DNA from: Cyanophora paradoxa
Taxonomy: Eukaryota > Glaucocystophyceae > Cyanophorales > Cyanophoraceae
Assembly: GCA_004431415.1 (NCBI GenBank)
Contig: QPMI01000023.1
Location: 124,001 to 188,000 of the forward strand
Length of the DNA stretch: 64,000 nt
Direction: 5' to 3'
A program made the position numbers and the translations under genes. The notes under the pieces are model-generated. The model worked only from the letters and a program-made list of their open reading frames with translations. It was not told the DNA's origin and did no database searches. Positions 42,101-51,500 of the stretch are shown here, piece after piece (within the stretch, counting starts at the first letter, position 1; the number at the start of each line of letters is the position of its first letter).

Positions 42101-45100
42101 ATGAAACGGTCTTATAAGACGCTATGTGATTCTAACATTGAAATCGGGGCAGGCCCGCTGACGGACGGGGACGTGGAGGCGCTGGTCTGCTCGACGGTCG
42201 GCGCCGCCCGCGTGCCCCGCGCCCTCCGCGACTTCGTCAAGGCCCAGGTGCCCGGCGCCCGCACCCCTGCCTTTTAGAAGGACTCCCGCGCACTGTTACA
42301 GAGGCCTTCTTTTGTAAGGGATCCAGCGCACTGTTAAAAAGGCCCCAGAGCGCTGCGCAGCGGCCTTGGGCCTCGCCGCGAAGCCCTCGGAGCGAAGCGA
42401 GCGAGCGCGCTCTGACGGCGGCGCCTCTCGCGCAGACGGACGGGCTGGCGGTGCTCGTGGTGGACCTCGCCCGCTCCCTCCTCCAGGAGGGCGCCCTCGC
42501 CGTGCGCCCCGCCGCCCCGCCCGCCCCCTCCCTCCGCCGCCTTCTCTCCCCGCGCCCTAGAGATTCCCCCGACACCGCCCCCGAATTATAGCTACGACTC
42601 GATGCGAGATTTATCGCTTATATCGTTTATCTATCGCTCTTTGGGCGCCTCCTTTCACCGCTCTCTTGAGCGCGCGCCGACCCGGCCCGCCCCGCCCCGC
42701 CCCGCAGGTGGACACCGCGGGGGACGCCATCGTCAAGGGGCCCCTGCGCCGCCTCAAGCCCACCGTCCGCCCTTCCCGCCCGCCCGCCCTTCCCTCCCTC
42801 CCTCCCTTTCCTGAGCCTACGGGGCGGCAGGACGGGGCGCGCGCAGCTGTGATGGAGAAGCTGGACCGCCTGACCGCCGTCCAGTCCACCACCCTTAAGC
42901 TCGCCGGTCAGTCGGTCGGCGCCGTTGGCCGCAGGCCAACGGTACCGCACCGCCGGCTGACTACGCCTTCGCGCGCCCGGCAGCGGTGATCGGCGTGCGC
43001 TTCTCCGTGGCTGAGCTACTCGCCATCCACCCGGGCAGTGCGCGTGGCCCGCCCGCGCCCCCCTCCTCTCCGCTCAGCTCCGCGCCGCCCGCGCTGCAGG
43101 CCGCTCGATCGGGGGCGGCGGCTCGAGCGCGCTGGTCTCGCCGCAGTCACCCGAGGCAGAGCCGACCGTCGAACAGGTGCGCGCCCCCTCGCGCTCTTCT
43201 CTGCGGAGCAGCCCCTTCCACCCTTCTATAGACAGCTCAACGGCGGCGGTCCCCGCGTACTCCTAGCGCCAACCTTTGCTGTCCTTATCTCCTGCACGGC
43301 TGACCCGTCCCAATCGTTCAGGTGCGGGCGGCGGTGGCGGCGGCCTCGCGGGACGCGAGCCTGGGGGCCGCCATCGACCGCGAGCTCGCCGCCCTCGTCA
43401 AGCTCGGCATCCTGGTCCGTCCGCGCCGAAGACATGGCATATAAGCCAGCTAGATACAGATGGATACAGAAGATATATAACACACAAGTTAGTTATAAAG
43501 CGGGCTCGCCGAGGGCGGCATCTATCTATCTTCTATTCTATCTATCCGCCCCCGCCCCGCCCCCGCCTCCTACAGAAGATAGATAGAATACAGCCGGGGC
43601 GGGCCGGTCTGACGGGGGCGGGGGCGCAGGGGGAGGCGGATGCGGGGGAGGAGGAGGGCGGGGGCCTGGTGGAGGCCGCGGACGCCCTCTCCGCCGCCTC
43701 GGGCGCCCCCCGCGAGTACGAGTTCCTCCAGCCCCTCACCCAGGTCCGCCGCTCCGCTCCGCCCCGCCCCGCTCCGCTCTTAGCGGAGGAAGGTTCTTTG
43801 TAATTTATAACGCTATCAGTCTAGCTTTCGGTTCTATACCAGGTTTAGCTGTTGCATTTGGTTTCGGGATCCCACTTACTCCTGGGGCGCAGGAGGTGGT
43901 GTACAGCCTGCTGCCCGTGACGGAGCGGCGGGCGCTGCACCTCAAGCTCGCCCTGTTCCACGAGTCCCGCCTCCGCCCCAGCCCCTCCACCCTCTCCCCG
44001 GGGACCCTCTCCCCGGCCTCCTCCACCCTCTCCCCCTCCCCGTGCGCCCCGCCCCCCCCACTCAAAGCCTCCAGAGCGACCCTCCTGAGCGCCCGCTCGC
44101 TCCTCAGGATCCTTGCGGGGGCGCCCCTGGACGAGCGCGACGGGCCCGGCGGGGTGGACGACGACCTGGCGGCGACCCTCGCCCACCACTTCGTCCTCGC
44201 AAACGTGCGGCCTCAGCTGAGGGCGCGGGGCTGGGCTTAGCGAGCTTAAGCTTGAGCGAAGATAGAAGAAGCTTAGGCTTAAGCTTCGTCGCGAGGCTCA
44301 GCAAGCTTAGCAAGGCCTGGCTTGAGCTTACGCTTCGTCGCCGTCGCCGTCGGCGTCGCCGCTGCCGCCGCCGCCGCCGCCGCTCCGGCGCTGAGCTGAG
44401 CTGAGCTGAACGGGCGGGCGGGCGCGCAGGAGCCCGGGCGGGCGTGCCGCTACCTCGAGCGGTGCGCGGAGGCCGCGTACGCCTCCTTCGCCAACTTCGA
44501 GGTGAACGTTCCTCCCCCCCCCCCCTCTTTCTATCTTGGCCTGCGCTGATTCCTTGTTCCCGCTTGTTCTGCGCTCCTTGCTTCTTGCCAGGCGATGCGC
44601 CTGTACGAGGACCTCCTCCAAGTGAGCGCCGCGGCGCCCCCGCGCCCCGCCACGCGCCTCCGCTGGATGCGCCAGCTCGCCACCGTCTACGCACGCCTCG
44701 AGTGCGCCCCCCCCCCTCTTCAGCTGTACCCCTTCAACTTCTAACGCCGTACCCAGCATGTTCAAGGAGAGCATAGCGATCAGCCTGGCGGCGCTGGAGG
44801 CGGCGGGGCGGCCGGCGCCCCGCTCCCCGCTGGCCCAGCGCCTCAGCGCGTACTGGGGCACGGCGAAGGTCCTCCTGAAGGGGGCGCCCCGCCCCGATCG
44901 GTACCTGCGGGGCGCCCGCCGGGAGCCCGAGGGCGGCGGCGAGGCGGCCGAGATGGTGCGCCTCCCCGCTCCTCCCCATCCGAGCACTGGCTCCTAGACG
45001 GACGCCAGCCACTCGTCCTCGTCCGAGTCGGATCCGCGTACCCCCAACTCAACTCCTCTGACCCCTCCGCCCCGCCCCGGCCCCGCCCCGCAGAGCCAGG

Positions 45101-47112
45101 AGCTCTCGCGCCTGTACAGCGTCCTCCTCTTCACCACCTACGGCGCCGGTGCGCCCCGCCCCTCCGCTTTCCTTCGCTCCGCTTCGCTCTGCTCTCCTCT
45201 CTCGCCCTCTTCTTCACCGTCTGAGCGGGGCGCCGCACTGCAGAGCACGGCGTCGTCCTCTCGTCGTACTGCATCTCGACGGTGCGCGAAGACGCAGCTC
45301 TCGAGATCCCTAGTTTAAAAAGATGTGCTCGGATAGGTCCGGCCAGGCAGGACCGTCTCTAGATCCCTCCCCACGCGCCGCTGTTTCCAGCGGCTCGGCC
45401 GGACCGTCTCTAGATTCCTAGTTCTTCTTCTTCTAGGTCTAGCTCGCGGCAGGCTCGCGAGAAGCTGGCTCGCGCGAAGCCGCCGCTGACGCCCGCGCGC
45501 GCGCAGCTGGCGGCGAGGGCGGTGGCGCAGGACCCCCCCACGCTGAGCGGGCACACCGCCATCGGCCTCGCGCGCGCCGCCCAGGTGCCCGCCCGCTCAG
45601 ATCTGATCTGATCTGATCTGATCTGACCGCTCGGGCAGCTGTGCGGGTTCGCGGGGCACCGGAAGCGCGCGGTGCAGTGGGCGTCCCTCGCGTGGTCCAT
45701 GGCCCTCGAGATCGCCTCCCCCGAGGTCCGCTCAGATCAGATCAGATCAGATCAGATCTGATCTGATCCGATTCGCTACCCCGTGCGCATCCCCCAGGTG
45801 TGGCACGACATGACGAACCCCCTCGCCCAGACCCTCCTCGCCGCCTGCGGTCAGATCAATCAAATCATACCCGATCCGATCCGATCCGATCCGACGTCTG
45901 ATCTGATCTGATCCGATCCGAGCAGCCTTCGAGTCGGCGAGCTCGGCGCTGCAGTTCCTCGCGGAGGAGGCCGAGCGCGCCCGCAACCTGAACCACAGTG
46001 CGCCCCAGAACGACTATAGAGATCTAGAAACCCATCAAATCATATAATAGTAGTAACGCCGCGAACGACTAGAAGCTAGAGCACGAAAGAAACCCGTCTG
46101 ACCAGTCGGCCGAACGGCCGGACGAGCGGCAGGCGCGCTGGTGTGCACCTGGCGCGGCGTGCTCGCCCTCCGCGCCTCGGCGCGCCTCGCGCACCCGGCC
46201 GGCGGCGTCGCCGGCCTCGCCTCCGAGCTCCGCTGCGCCCTCAGCGCCGTCAAGCGCAACCCCGACATCCTCGAGAGCTTCTACACCGTGCGCGTACCCC
46301 CCCTTCTGCCTCCTCCCCCCCGCCCGTCTCATCTCGAGGGCCCCGCACGCAGACGGTCGCGACGGCGGTGCTGGCGCAGTGCAGCCTCCTCATGGTCCTC
46401 ATACCCCCCCCCCTCCCCCCCCCATCCTCCTCACCTGAGCGCAGGACGAGGCGGGGTTCGGGCTCTCGGTGCTGGAGGCGCACCTGGCGGGGCTCGTCTC
46501 GGGCGTCCGCGTCTCCCTCCCCTTCCGCGCCTCCCTCCAGGGCATCCTCGCCGCCGTGCGCCCTTAACTAAATCAACTAAAGAACCCTTAACTAAGTTAA
46601 CTAAAGAACTCTTAACCTCGCCGCCGTGCGCCCGCCCGCCCCCTCGAGAGAAGAGCCGCCGCGGCAGCAGAACTAGAGATCTAGCTGCCCTCTAGCTAAG
46701 GGCCGTGCGCCCGCCCCCCTCGCGACCGAAGGAGGACAAGAGGAAGGCCTCTTAACCGAGGCCTCTGCTTTCTGTCTAAGTAAGGGCCGGCGCGCCGCCC
46801 GCGGACCTCTTTGAAGGCGTCTGTCGAACGCATCGCGTCCGAACAACTGACGGTGCCGGCGCAGGCGCTGTTCCGGTGCGCGGGGCCGGAGGGCCGCGGG
46901 GCGGACGGCCGGACGGCGGCGCGCGTCGCCTGCGACGCGGTGGACCTCTCCAGGGTGCGCCCTTCGGACAGAGGCTCGTTTCTAGAAGCTCGTGAGATTC
47001 CGTCTGCCGGGGATACCTTGGGAGCCCGCACCTCCCCGGGGCCTCGATTCTAAGATGCATTTAAACCCTTTCGAGGGCCTTCCGAGGCCCTGTTGAGCTT
47101 CAGCCCCCCCCG

Positions 47113-47144
<32 letters not shown>

Positions 47145-47848
47145 CCCCTGACGGAGCGCCGCCGGCGGGGGCAGGGATGGGGTGGAGCTGGTGAGCCGGC
47201 TGGGCGTCTACGCCGACTTCTTCTTCGAGGCGACCGCCGTCCTCTACTACGCCCTCCTCCACACGTGCGCCCCCGCCCCCCGCCCCGCCCCCACGTTACG
47301 CCACGCTTCTTCTCTTACTGACGGGCGCGCAGCGGGCGGTGCCGGCCCTCGCCGGGCCGGCGCAGGCCCTCCTCCCGCACCTCTCGGCGGACCGGAGCGG
47401 GGGCCCGCGACGGAGCGGACGGACCCCACCGGCACCGCCTCGCAGCCGCCGCGGAGCCACTCGAACACGCTGGGGCCGCCGCCGCCGCGCCGCCGGGGCC
47501 GGGCGAGCTGCTTGCGGCCATCGAGGGCGCCGACGCCTACATGAAGCGCGCCGGGAAGGCCCGCCTCGTGCGCTCCCTCGCGCGCACCGCGGCGGGGATC
47601 GCGCGGGCGGCGCGCGGCGACCTCCGCGGGGCCCGCGCGCGCTTCGGGAGGCGGCGCGGGCGGCGCGGGAGGGCGGGCAGCTGTGTGACGAGGGCCTCGC
47701 CCTTCTCCTGCAGGCGGCGCACGCGCCGGCCGTGCCCGACCGCGCCCGCCTCGCCGCCGCCGCCGCCACCCTCTTCGCCGCCGCCGGCGACGCCTTCCAC
47801 GCGCGCGTCGCGCGGGCTGTGGCCGCGGCGGCGGTGGCGCCGCCTTGA
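36191..47848 (+). CDS. ADCY10-like: Soluble-type adenylyl cyclase (C1-C2-NTPase-TPR), gene 2
   Basis: Second cyclase of the same architecture. Proposed start ATG 36,191: MELQLARRFVSS spliced to SVVRHIVAQRRAREAERQRN. C1: GVILVADISGFS|ALCEKAGRDETLQE|ELCRVINGY, VELAERYGG and VLCFLGDGLLVFWPL, with both metal Asp. Reading from VELAERYGG into VLCFLGD needs +1 nt at the G6 run 36,827-36,832. C2: VVLDDK|GMVFIGVFGL (38,635-38,750), SVGITSGLVFC, RCEFSVFGQTVNRA|ARLMS (39,160-39,315), with the substrate Lys and the Asn/Arg pair present. NTPase: P-loop EGPSGSG|KSVLAAHAA (39,930/40,036) and Walker B ILVVLE|DLHHADSQSW (41,790/41,868) across an apparent GC-AG intron. Downstream: LDRLTAVQSTTLKLAAVIGV, EYEFLQPLTQEVVYSLLP and TPR-like helices such as AMRLYEDLLQVSA, SIAISLAALEAAG and RKRAVQWASLAWSMALEIAS. 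Ends AVAPP, TGA 47,846-47,848. Low-complexity Gly/Ala-rich linkers occur at 40,560-41,640. Confidence 0.87.
42265..42350 (+). repeat. Tandem near-repeat in cyclase 2 intron
   Basis: The word GCGCACTGTTA(C/A)A(G/A)A(A)GGCC occurs at about 42,288 and again at about 42,328, each preceded by CC(T)TT...A(G)GGA. Length-variable intron filler. Confidence 0.5.
43521..43592 (+). repeat. Inverted repeat of (TATC)n / (GATA)n in cyclase 2 intron
   Basis: TCTATCTATCTTCT near 43,521-43,536 is complementary to AGAAGATAGATAGA at 43,575-43,588, separated by a C-rich loop, so the intron RNA can form a long hairpin. Confidence 0.75.
44235..44410 (+). repeat. AAGCTTAAGCTT palindromes and (CCG)n in cyclase 2 intron
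   Basis: Repeated AGCTTAAGCTT, GCTTGAGC and AAGCTTCGTCG words (44,238-44,335), then a GCCGTCGCCG/(CCG)n run to about 44,385, between exons ending near 44,215 and beginning near 44,430. Confidence 0.7.
45326..45412 (+). mobile_element. MITE-like intronic element, copy 2
   Basis: The second copy of the segment at 1,334-1,420. Its ends are perfect inverted repeats, GGTCCGGCC (45,336-45,344) and GGCCGGACC (45,397-45,405). A direct repeat AGGACCGTCTCTAGAT / CGGACCGTCTCTAGAT lies inside and at the right end, and a central hairpin reads GCCGCTG-TTTC-CAGCGGC. It sits in an intron upstream of the exon LAARAVAQDPPTLSG. Confidence 0.6.
45597..45627 (+). repeat. (GATCT)n array in cyclase 2 intron
   Basis: Five to six GATCT units between the exons LSGHTAIGLARAAQ and LCGFAGHRKRAVQ; the array fills nearly the whole intron. 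Confidence 0.9.
45730..45775 (+). repeat. (GATCA)n-(GATCT)n palindromic array in cyclase 2 intron
   Basis: AGATC units switch to GATCT units midway (…ATCAGATCAGATCTGATCTG…), so this array, unlike the others, is self-complementary and can fold into one hairpin. Confidence 0.9.
45850..45925 (+). repeat. (GATCC)n/(GATCT)n array in cyclase 2 intron
   Basis: GATCAATCAAATC, then four GATCC units, ACGTC, and GATCT/GATCC units up to the GAGCAG acceptor before the exon AFESASSALQFLAEEAERA. Confidence 0.9.
46546..46633 (+). repeat. Duplicated splice-donor segment flanking a 52-bp insert
   Basis: CCTCGCCGCCGTGCGCCC occurs at 46,546-46,563, spanning the exon ILAA and its GTGCG donor, and again at 46,616-46,633. 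Between them lie two units of TTAACTAA(A/G)T(C/T)AACTAAAGAA. The donor is therefore repeated inside the intron, which runs on to an acceptor near 46,864. Confidence 0.7.
47104..47143 (+). repeat. Poly-C tract in cyclase 2 intron
   Basis: C runs broken by one G, the longest about 31, before CTGACGGAGCG and the GGGGGCAG acceptor of the exon GVELVSRLGVYADFFFEA. Confidence 0.85.
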
Positions 47849-48589
47849 GTCGTTCGCTACGGCTCTGATGGCCGCGGCCCCGCGCGCCGGGCGGTGCTCT
47901 GCAGTACACGAAATTTAAGAAATTAATTTAGTGAATTCATCTCTGTGTCTGGGAGCGGCCAGCTGCAGGCGCCGGCGGCTCCCAAGTTTAACGGATGTGA
48001 TGCTTTCAGAGTCTTTCTTCGCCCTTTCAATCTTTCAACCTCCGCCTTCGGGCTGATGTTCTGTATTTTCTCGTACAGCTTTCGACAGCATAGAGTAGCA
48101 AGCAGATTCGCCAGCGCAGTGCGTGTAATTGGTTTCCTATCTCGCCTGAATATTTCACTTTTCACATTGGATCGAATTCGAAGCTAGAGGCGCCGGCCGG
48201 CTCCAAGCTAACCCCCGCGCGCCGTTGACCGCGCGCTCGTGGGCTCGTGCAGGCCTAGGAACGTTAACGGAGCCGCGACCTAGGCCTGTGCGCATGCACC
48301 GGAGCCGCATGCAGCTCAGGAATGTGAGCTCTAGATGCACTGCAGGCGGCCATGGCCACGGCCTCCCGAGCTCGAGCTCTGCGAATATCGAGTTTTAATT
48401 TAATTCGATCGCGAAAGAAAAGCTGCGGCTGCGACTGCTGGTCATGCATGTGCAGGCATGCAGAGAGCTTTAAGCTTGAGAGTCATGTCGCGACAGAGAA
48501 GATGCTCTAAACCGAGTTATCGCAACATTTGAACGTTGACGCTACGTATACCGCGGCCGTAGTACACTATTGAGATTATCATACTTGTA
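47849..48589. other. Intergenic region between convergent cyclase 2 and REJ copy B
   Basis: Less GC-rich than the flanking genes. Holds the unassigned reading frame at 47,923-48,190 and, from 48,190 to 48,500, several GAGCTC/CTGCAG/CATGCATG palindromes. No known gene recognised. Confidence 0.5.
47923..48190 (-). CDS. Unassigned Lys/Arg-rich reading frame, no recognised family
   Basis: Open on the minus strand from about 48,190 to TAA at 47,923, reading for example RDRKPITRTALANLLATLCC, RKLYEKIQNISPKAEVERLK and GRRKTLKASHPLNLG. The composition looks protein-like (basic, few Pro/Gly runs) and uses many A/T-ending codons, unlike the GC-ending usage of neighbouring genes. No start is certain (an ATG/GTG lies near 48,165) and no domain is recognised. 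It could be a remnant exon, a decayed foreign or mobile ORF, or chance. Confidence 0.3.
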
Positions 48590-51500
48590 TTACTGGCGGA
48601 GGGCGATCGCAGCGACGACGGCCGCGAAAGCGACCGCCGCGGACGCGAAGGCGCCCCAGCGGGCCGACGGCGCCCCCACGGCCCCGCTGGACGGCCGTGG
48701 CGGCGCCGTCGAGTTCGATGGCGCCTCTCCCGCCATCAAAGCGTACTGCGCCCGGAAGCCGCCACCAAAAGGAAGTTAAATTCCGCGGCAATGCGATGCT
48801 GGGCCGGGCCGGGGCCGGGCGCGGGTACGCACCGCGCTCAGGTGGTTGCAGGTGGCCGTGTACACTGAGGCGCCGGCGGAGGCGGCCGCGGGCGCCGCGC
48901 GGCCGCACGCCTTCCACGCCCCCGCCGCCTCGTCGAAGAAGCCGAGGGACACGTTCTGGGCCTTCGCCGCGTCGAGCGCCCCCGAGAGGGGCAGCTCGAA
49001 GGCGATCCCCGAGGGGAAGCTGGTCAGCGCCGCCGCGTTGCCGGCCGCGTCCAGCGCCGTCGCGAATATCTCGTACACGAGCGAGGCGAGGGAGTACCCG
49101 CCCGGCGAGCCGTAGGCGGACGCCGCGCGGGCGTTCACCGACACCTGCCGGAGGCAACGGTCCGGGTCAAAGAAACAGGAATGAGTTCGAGCGAAACGGG
49201 GTCCAATCACCTGGAAGTCCGAGGCGGCGGCGTCTGTCGGGAATCGGATCTGCGGGGGATTGATGAGCACTGAATTCGAAATGGGACCCGATCGCGAAGC
49301 ATCTCGATCGCGCACTCTGGCTGACTGGAAGGAGACGGTCAGCGACTGAGCGTCCCTCCCCGGGCAGACCTGAACGGCGCGGCGAGGGCCGTGCTCTCAC
49401 ATTGCTCGAAATGTGCGACGTAATTCACACGCCGACCTTGAAGCGCAGCGGCTCGAAGCTTAAGCCCGCCGCGGCGGTCGACGTCGACGTCTGGTTGCCG
49501 CAGGCGGCCGAGGTGTCCGCGAGGGTGATCTGGGCCGACGCCCTGTTGAGCGCCTGCTGCGCCTGCGTCCGCGCGGCCGCCGCCGCCTTCGAGGTCGGGG
49601 GCAGCGACGCCAGGATCCCGGCGAGGCCCGACTGCAGCCCCTGCGCAAAAAGTATGAACAGCTGCGTGGGGTCTAAGATATAAAGCCAAAATGGGGTAGA
49701 AAAGTATTCACGGCTGCGTCAATGCCAGCGGTCGTGGCCAGTTTCTGCAGAAAGCGAATTTTAATGAATGAACAACTAGGAAAAAGAAAATAAAGCAAGG
49801 TTGAAGTCACTGCAAGCAGCAGATTCTGCGCACTGGATTCGCGTCGACGGCTTTCATGAGGAGAGTTGCGCTCTTGATCGCGTCTTCCTCCTTCAAAACA
49901 ACACGCGCGTAAGCAGGACACATAAAGAAAAACTTAATGTGTAGCAGGCGCGCGCAACGCAAATTAAAGCTCAAGTACGAAGTCTTGAGCTTTAAAAGCT
50001 TTGAGCTTTAAAAAGCTTTGAGCTTTGATTTGCCATAGCTAGCAATTAAAGGCCATGGGCCGACCTTGAGGGCCGAAGTCTTCGCGGCCAGCGGGCTCAT
50101 GGCCGAGAAGAAGTTCACAAGGGCGCCGGCGTTCTGCTGGTTTGTTAGCGGCGCAGTCGGCCGGCCAGCCAAAGCCGACCGCTCACCGCTGTGTTGGCCA
50201 GGTCGACGCCTTCCAACAATTTGCTGACGGCCTGCGGAAGAATGAGAGATCGATCAGGATCCCCAATTACAATAAGAGCGTAATCAATGGGACAGAGGTC
50301 CGCACGGCGATCAGGTTCGACAAGGCCGTAGCGAGCTCGGCGGCGCCGGCGGCGTTGGCGTTGGTCTGTAGGAGCGCCCGCTGCTGGACGCGGCGGAGGG
50401 CCGTGTTGTTCAGCTTCGCGAAGAAGGCCTTGAGCGTGCCCAGGAGCGAGAGGAGCCGCGACATCCTGGCGTCGAAGGGGCCCGTGCCCTTCGCCATCAC
50501 ACTCCGACGTCAGCTTAGAACTCGCGAAATTTAAATCTGAAACGAACGCACGTTCAAGACGGCCTGGGTTTGCTGGATCAAGACGCTCACGAGGGCCTGG
50601 CGACGGCTCAAGATCGTCAGACTTGGCTCGCGATCGTCGGAAGGAAGGCGAGTTCAGAGACAGAGGAGCTAGTGCACCTTGAAGGCTTCCAGCGGGTCCG
50701 AGCCGGGCGAGGCCACCAGGGGCAGGACCTCGACCGCGGACGCGATCGCGAAGCGGGCCGAGAGCCTCGGCCGCGCGCTGTCCTCGACCAGCACCGTCAG
50801 CTTCGCCGTCTTCGCCGTGTCCGAGGTCTGAAGGAAAAGTACCAGGACTCGATTAGCAGCAATCGAAGTTTTGAAATTTCGTGGCAGCCTTTCGCTGACC
50901 GAAGTGAAGTAGAAGGTCATCGAGGCGGCGAGGGACGAGCGGACGAGGGCGTCTGTGGAGAGGTCCGAGTAGACGGAGTAGGCGAGCGGCGGGGAGGCCG
51001 AGAGCCAGCCCGTGCAGTTCACGGTCACGGGGTCCACGCCGGCCTTGGCCGACAGGGGGCCGACGACGCAGCTCCCTCCGGAGGGGGCGGCACCTGAGCG
51101 CGTTCTAGTCAATTGGGATTTAGAGTTGGGAGCGGACTGCGAAGCTATCCAGAATTCGGCGCGGGCGGTGGTCATGGAAAGCGGAAGCTTAATTAATAAT
51201 TCGATGCTTGGGTACCGAGGACGGGCTGCGGCGCCGGCGTAGGTGCAGGCGCCAGCGGAAGCGCCGACGGGCTTGGCGAAGGGCTGGGCGACGGGCTCGG
51301 GCTGGGGGTCGGGCTCGGGCTGGGCGTTGCGCTCGGAGTAGGCGACGGGCTCGGAGTGGGCACGCAGTTCACTGCGGGGTGTCCTTGCTCGATTAGCGAT
51401 AGACAGATGAAACAAGTCTCCGAAAACGCGGACCAGTCCCCGTGGCATTAAAACCACCATTTATCGTTGGATCCTGGTAGTCAGCCTGGAAGACGACGAA

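Noticed and set aside
45597-45925. Spaced short repeats resembling a CRISPR-like array
   Set aside because: Units are 5-bp microsatellites without unique spacers of constant size, in introns of a eukaryotic gene.
47104-47143. Telomeric or centromeric repeat
   Set aside because: It is a single C homopolymer inside one intron, with no telomere-type unit.
48835-48905. A cleavable adhesion-GPCR with seven transmembrane helices
   Set aside because: Only one hydrophobic helix follows the GPS-like motif before the stop at 48,590, and the HL(S/T) cleavage tripeptide is not preserved in the usual position.
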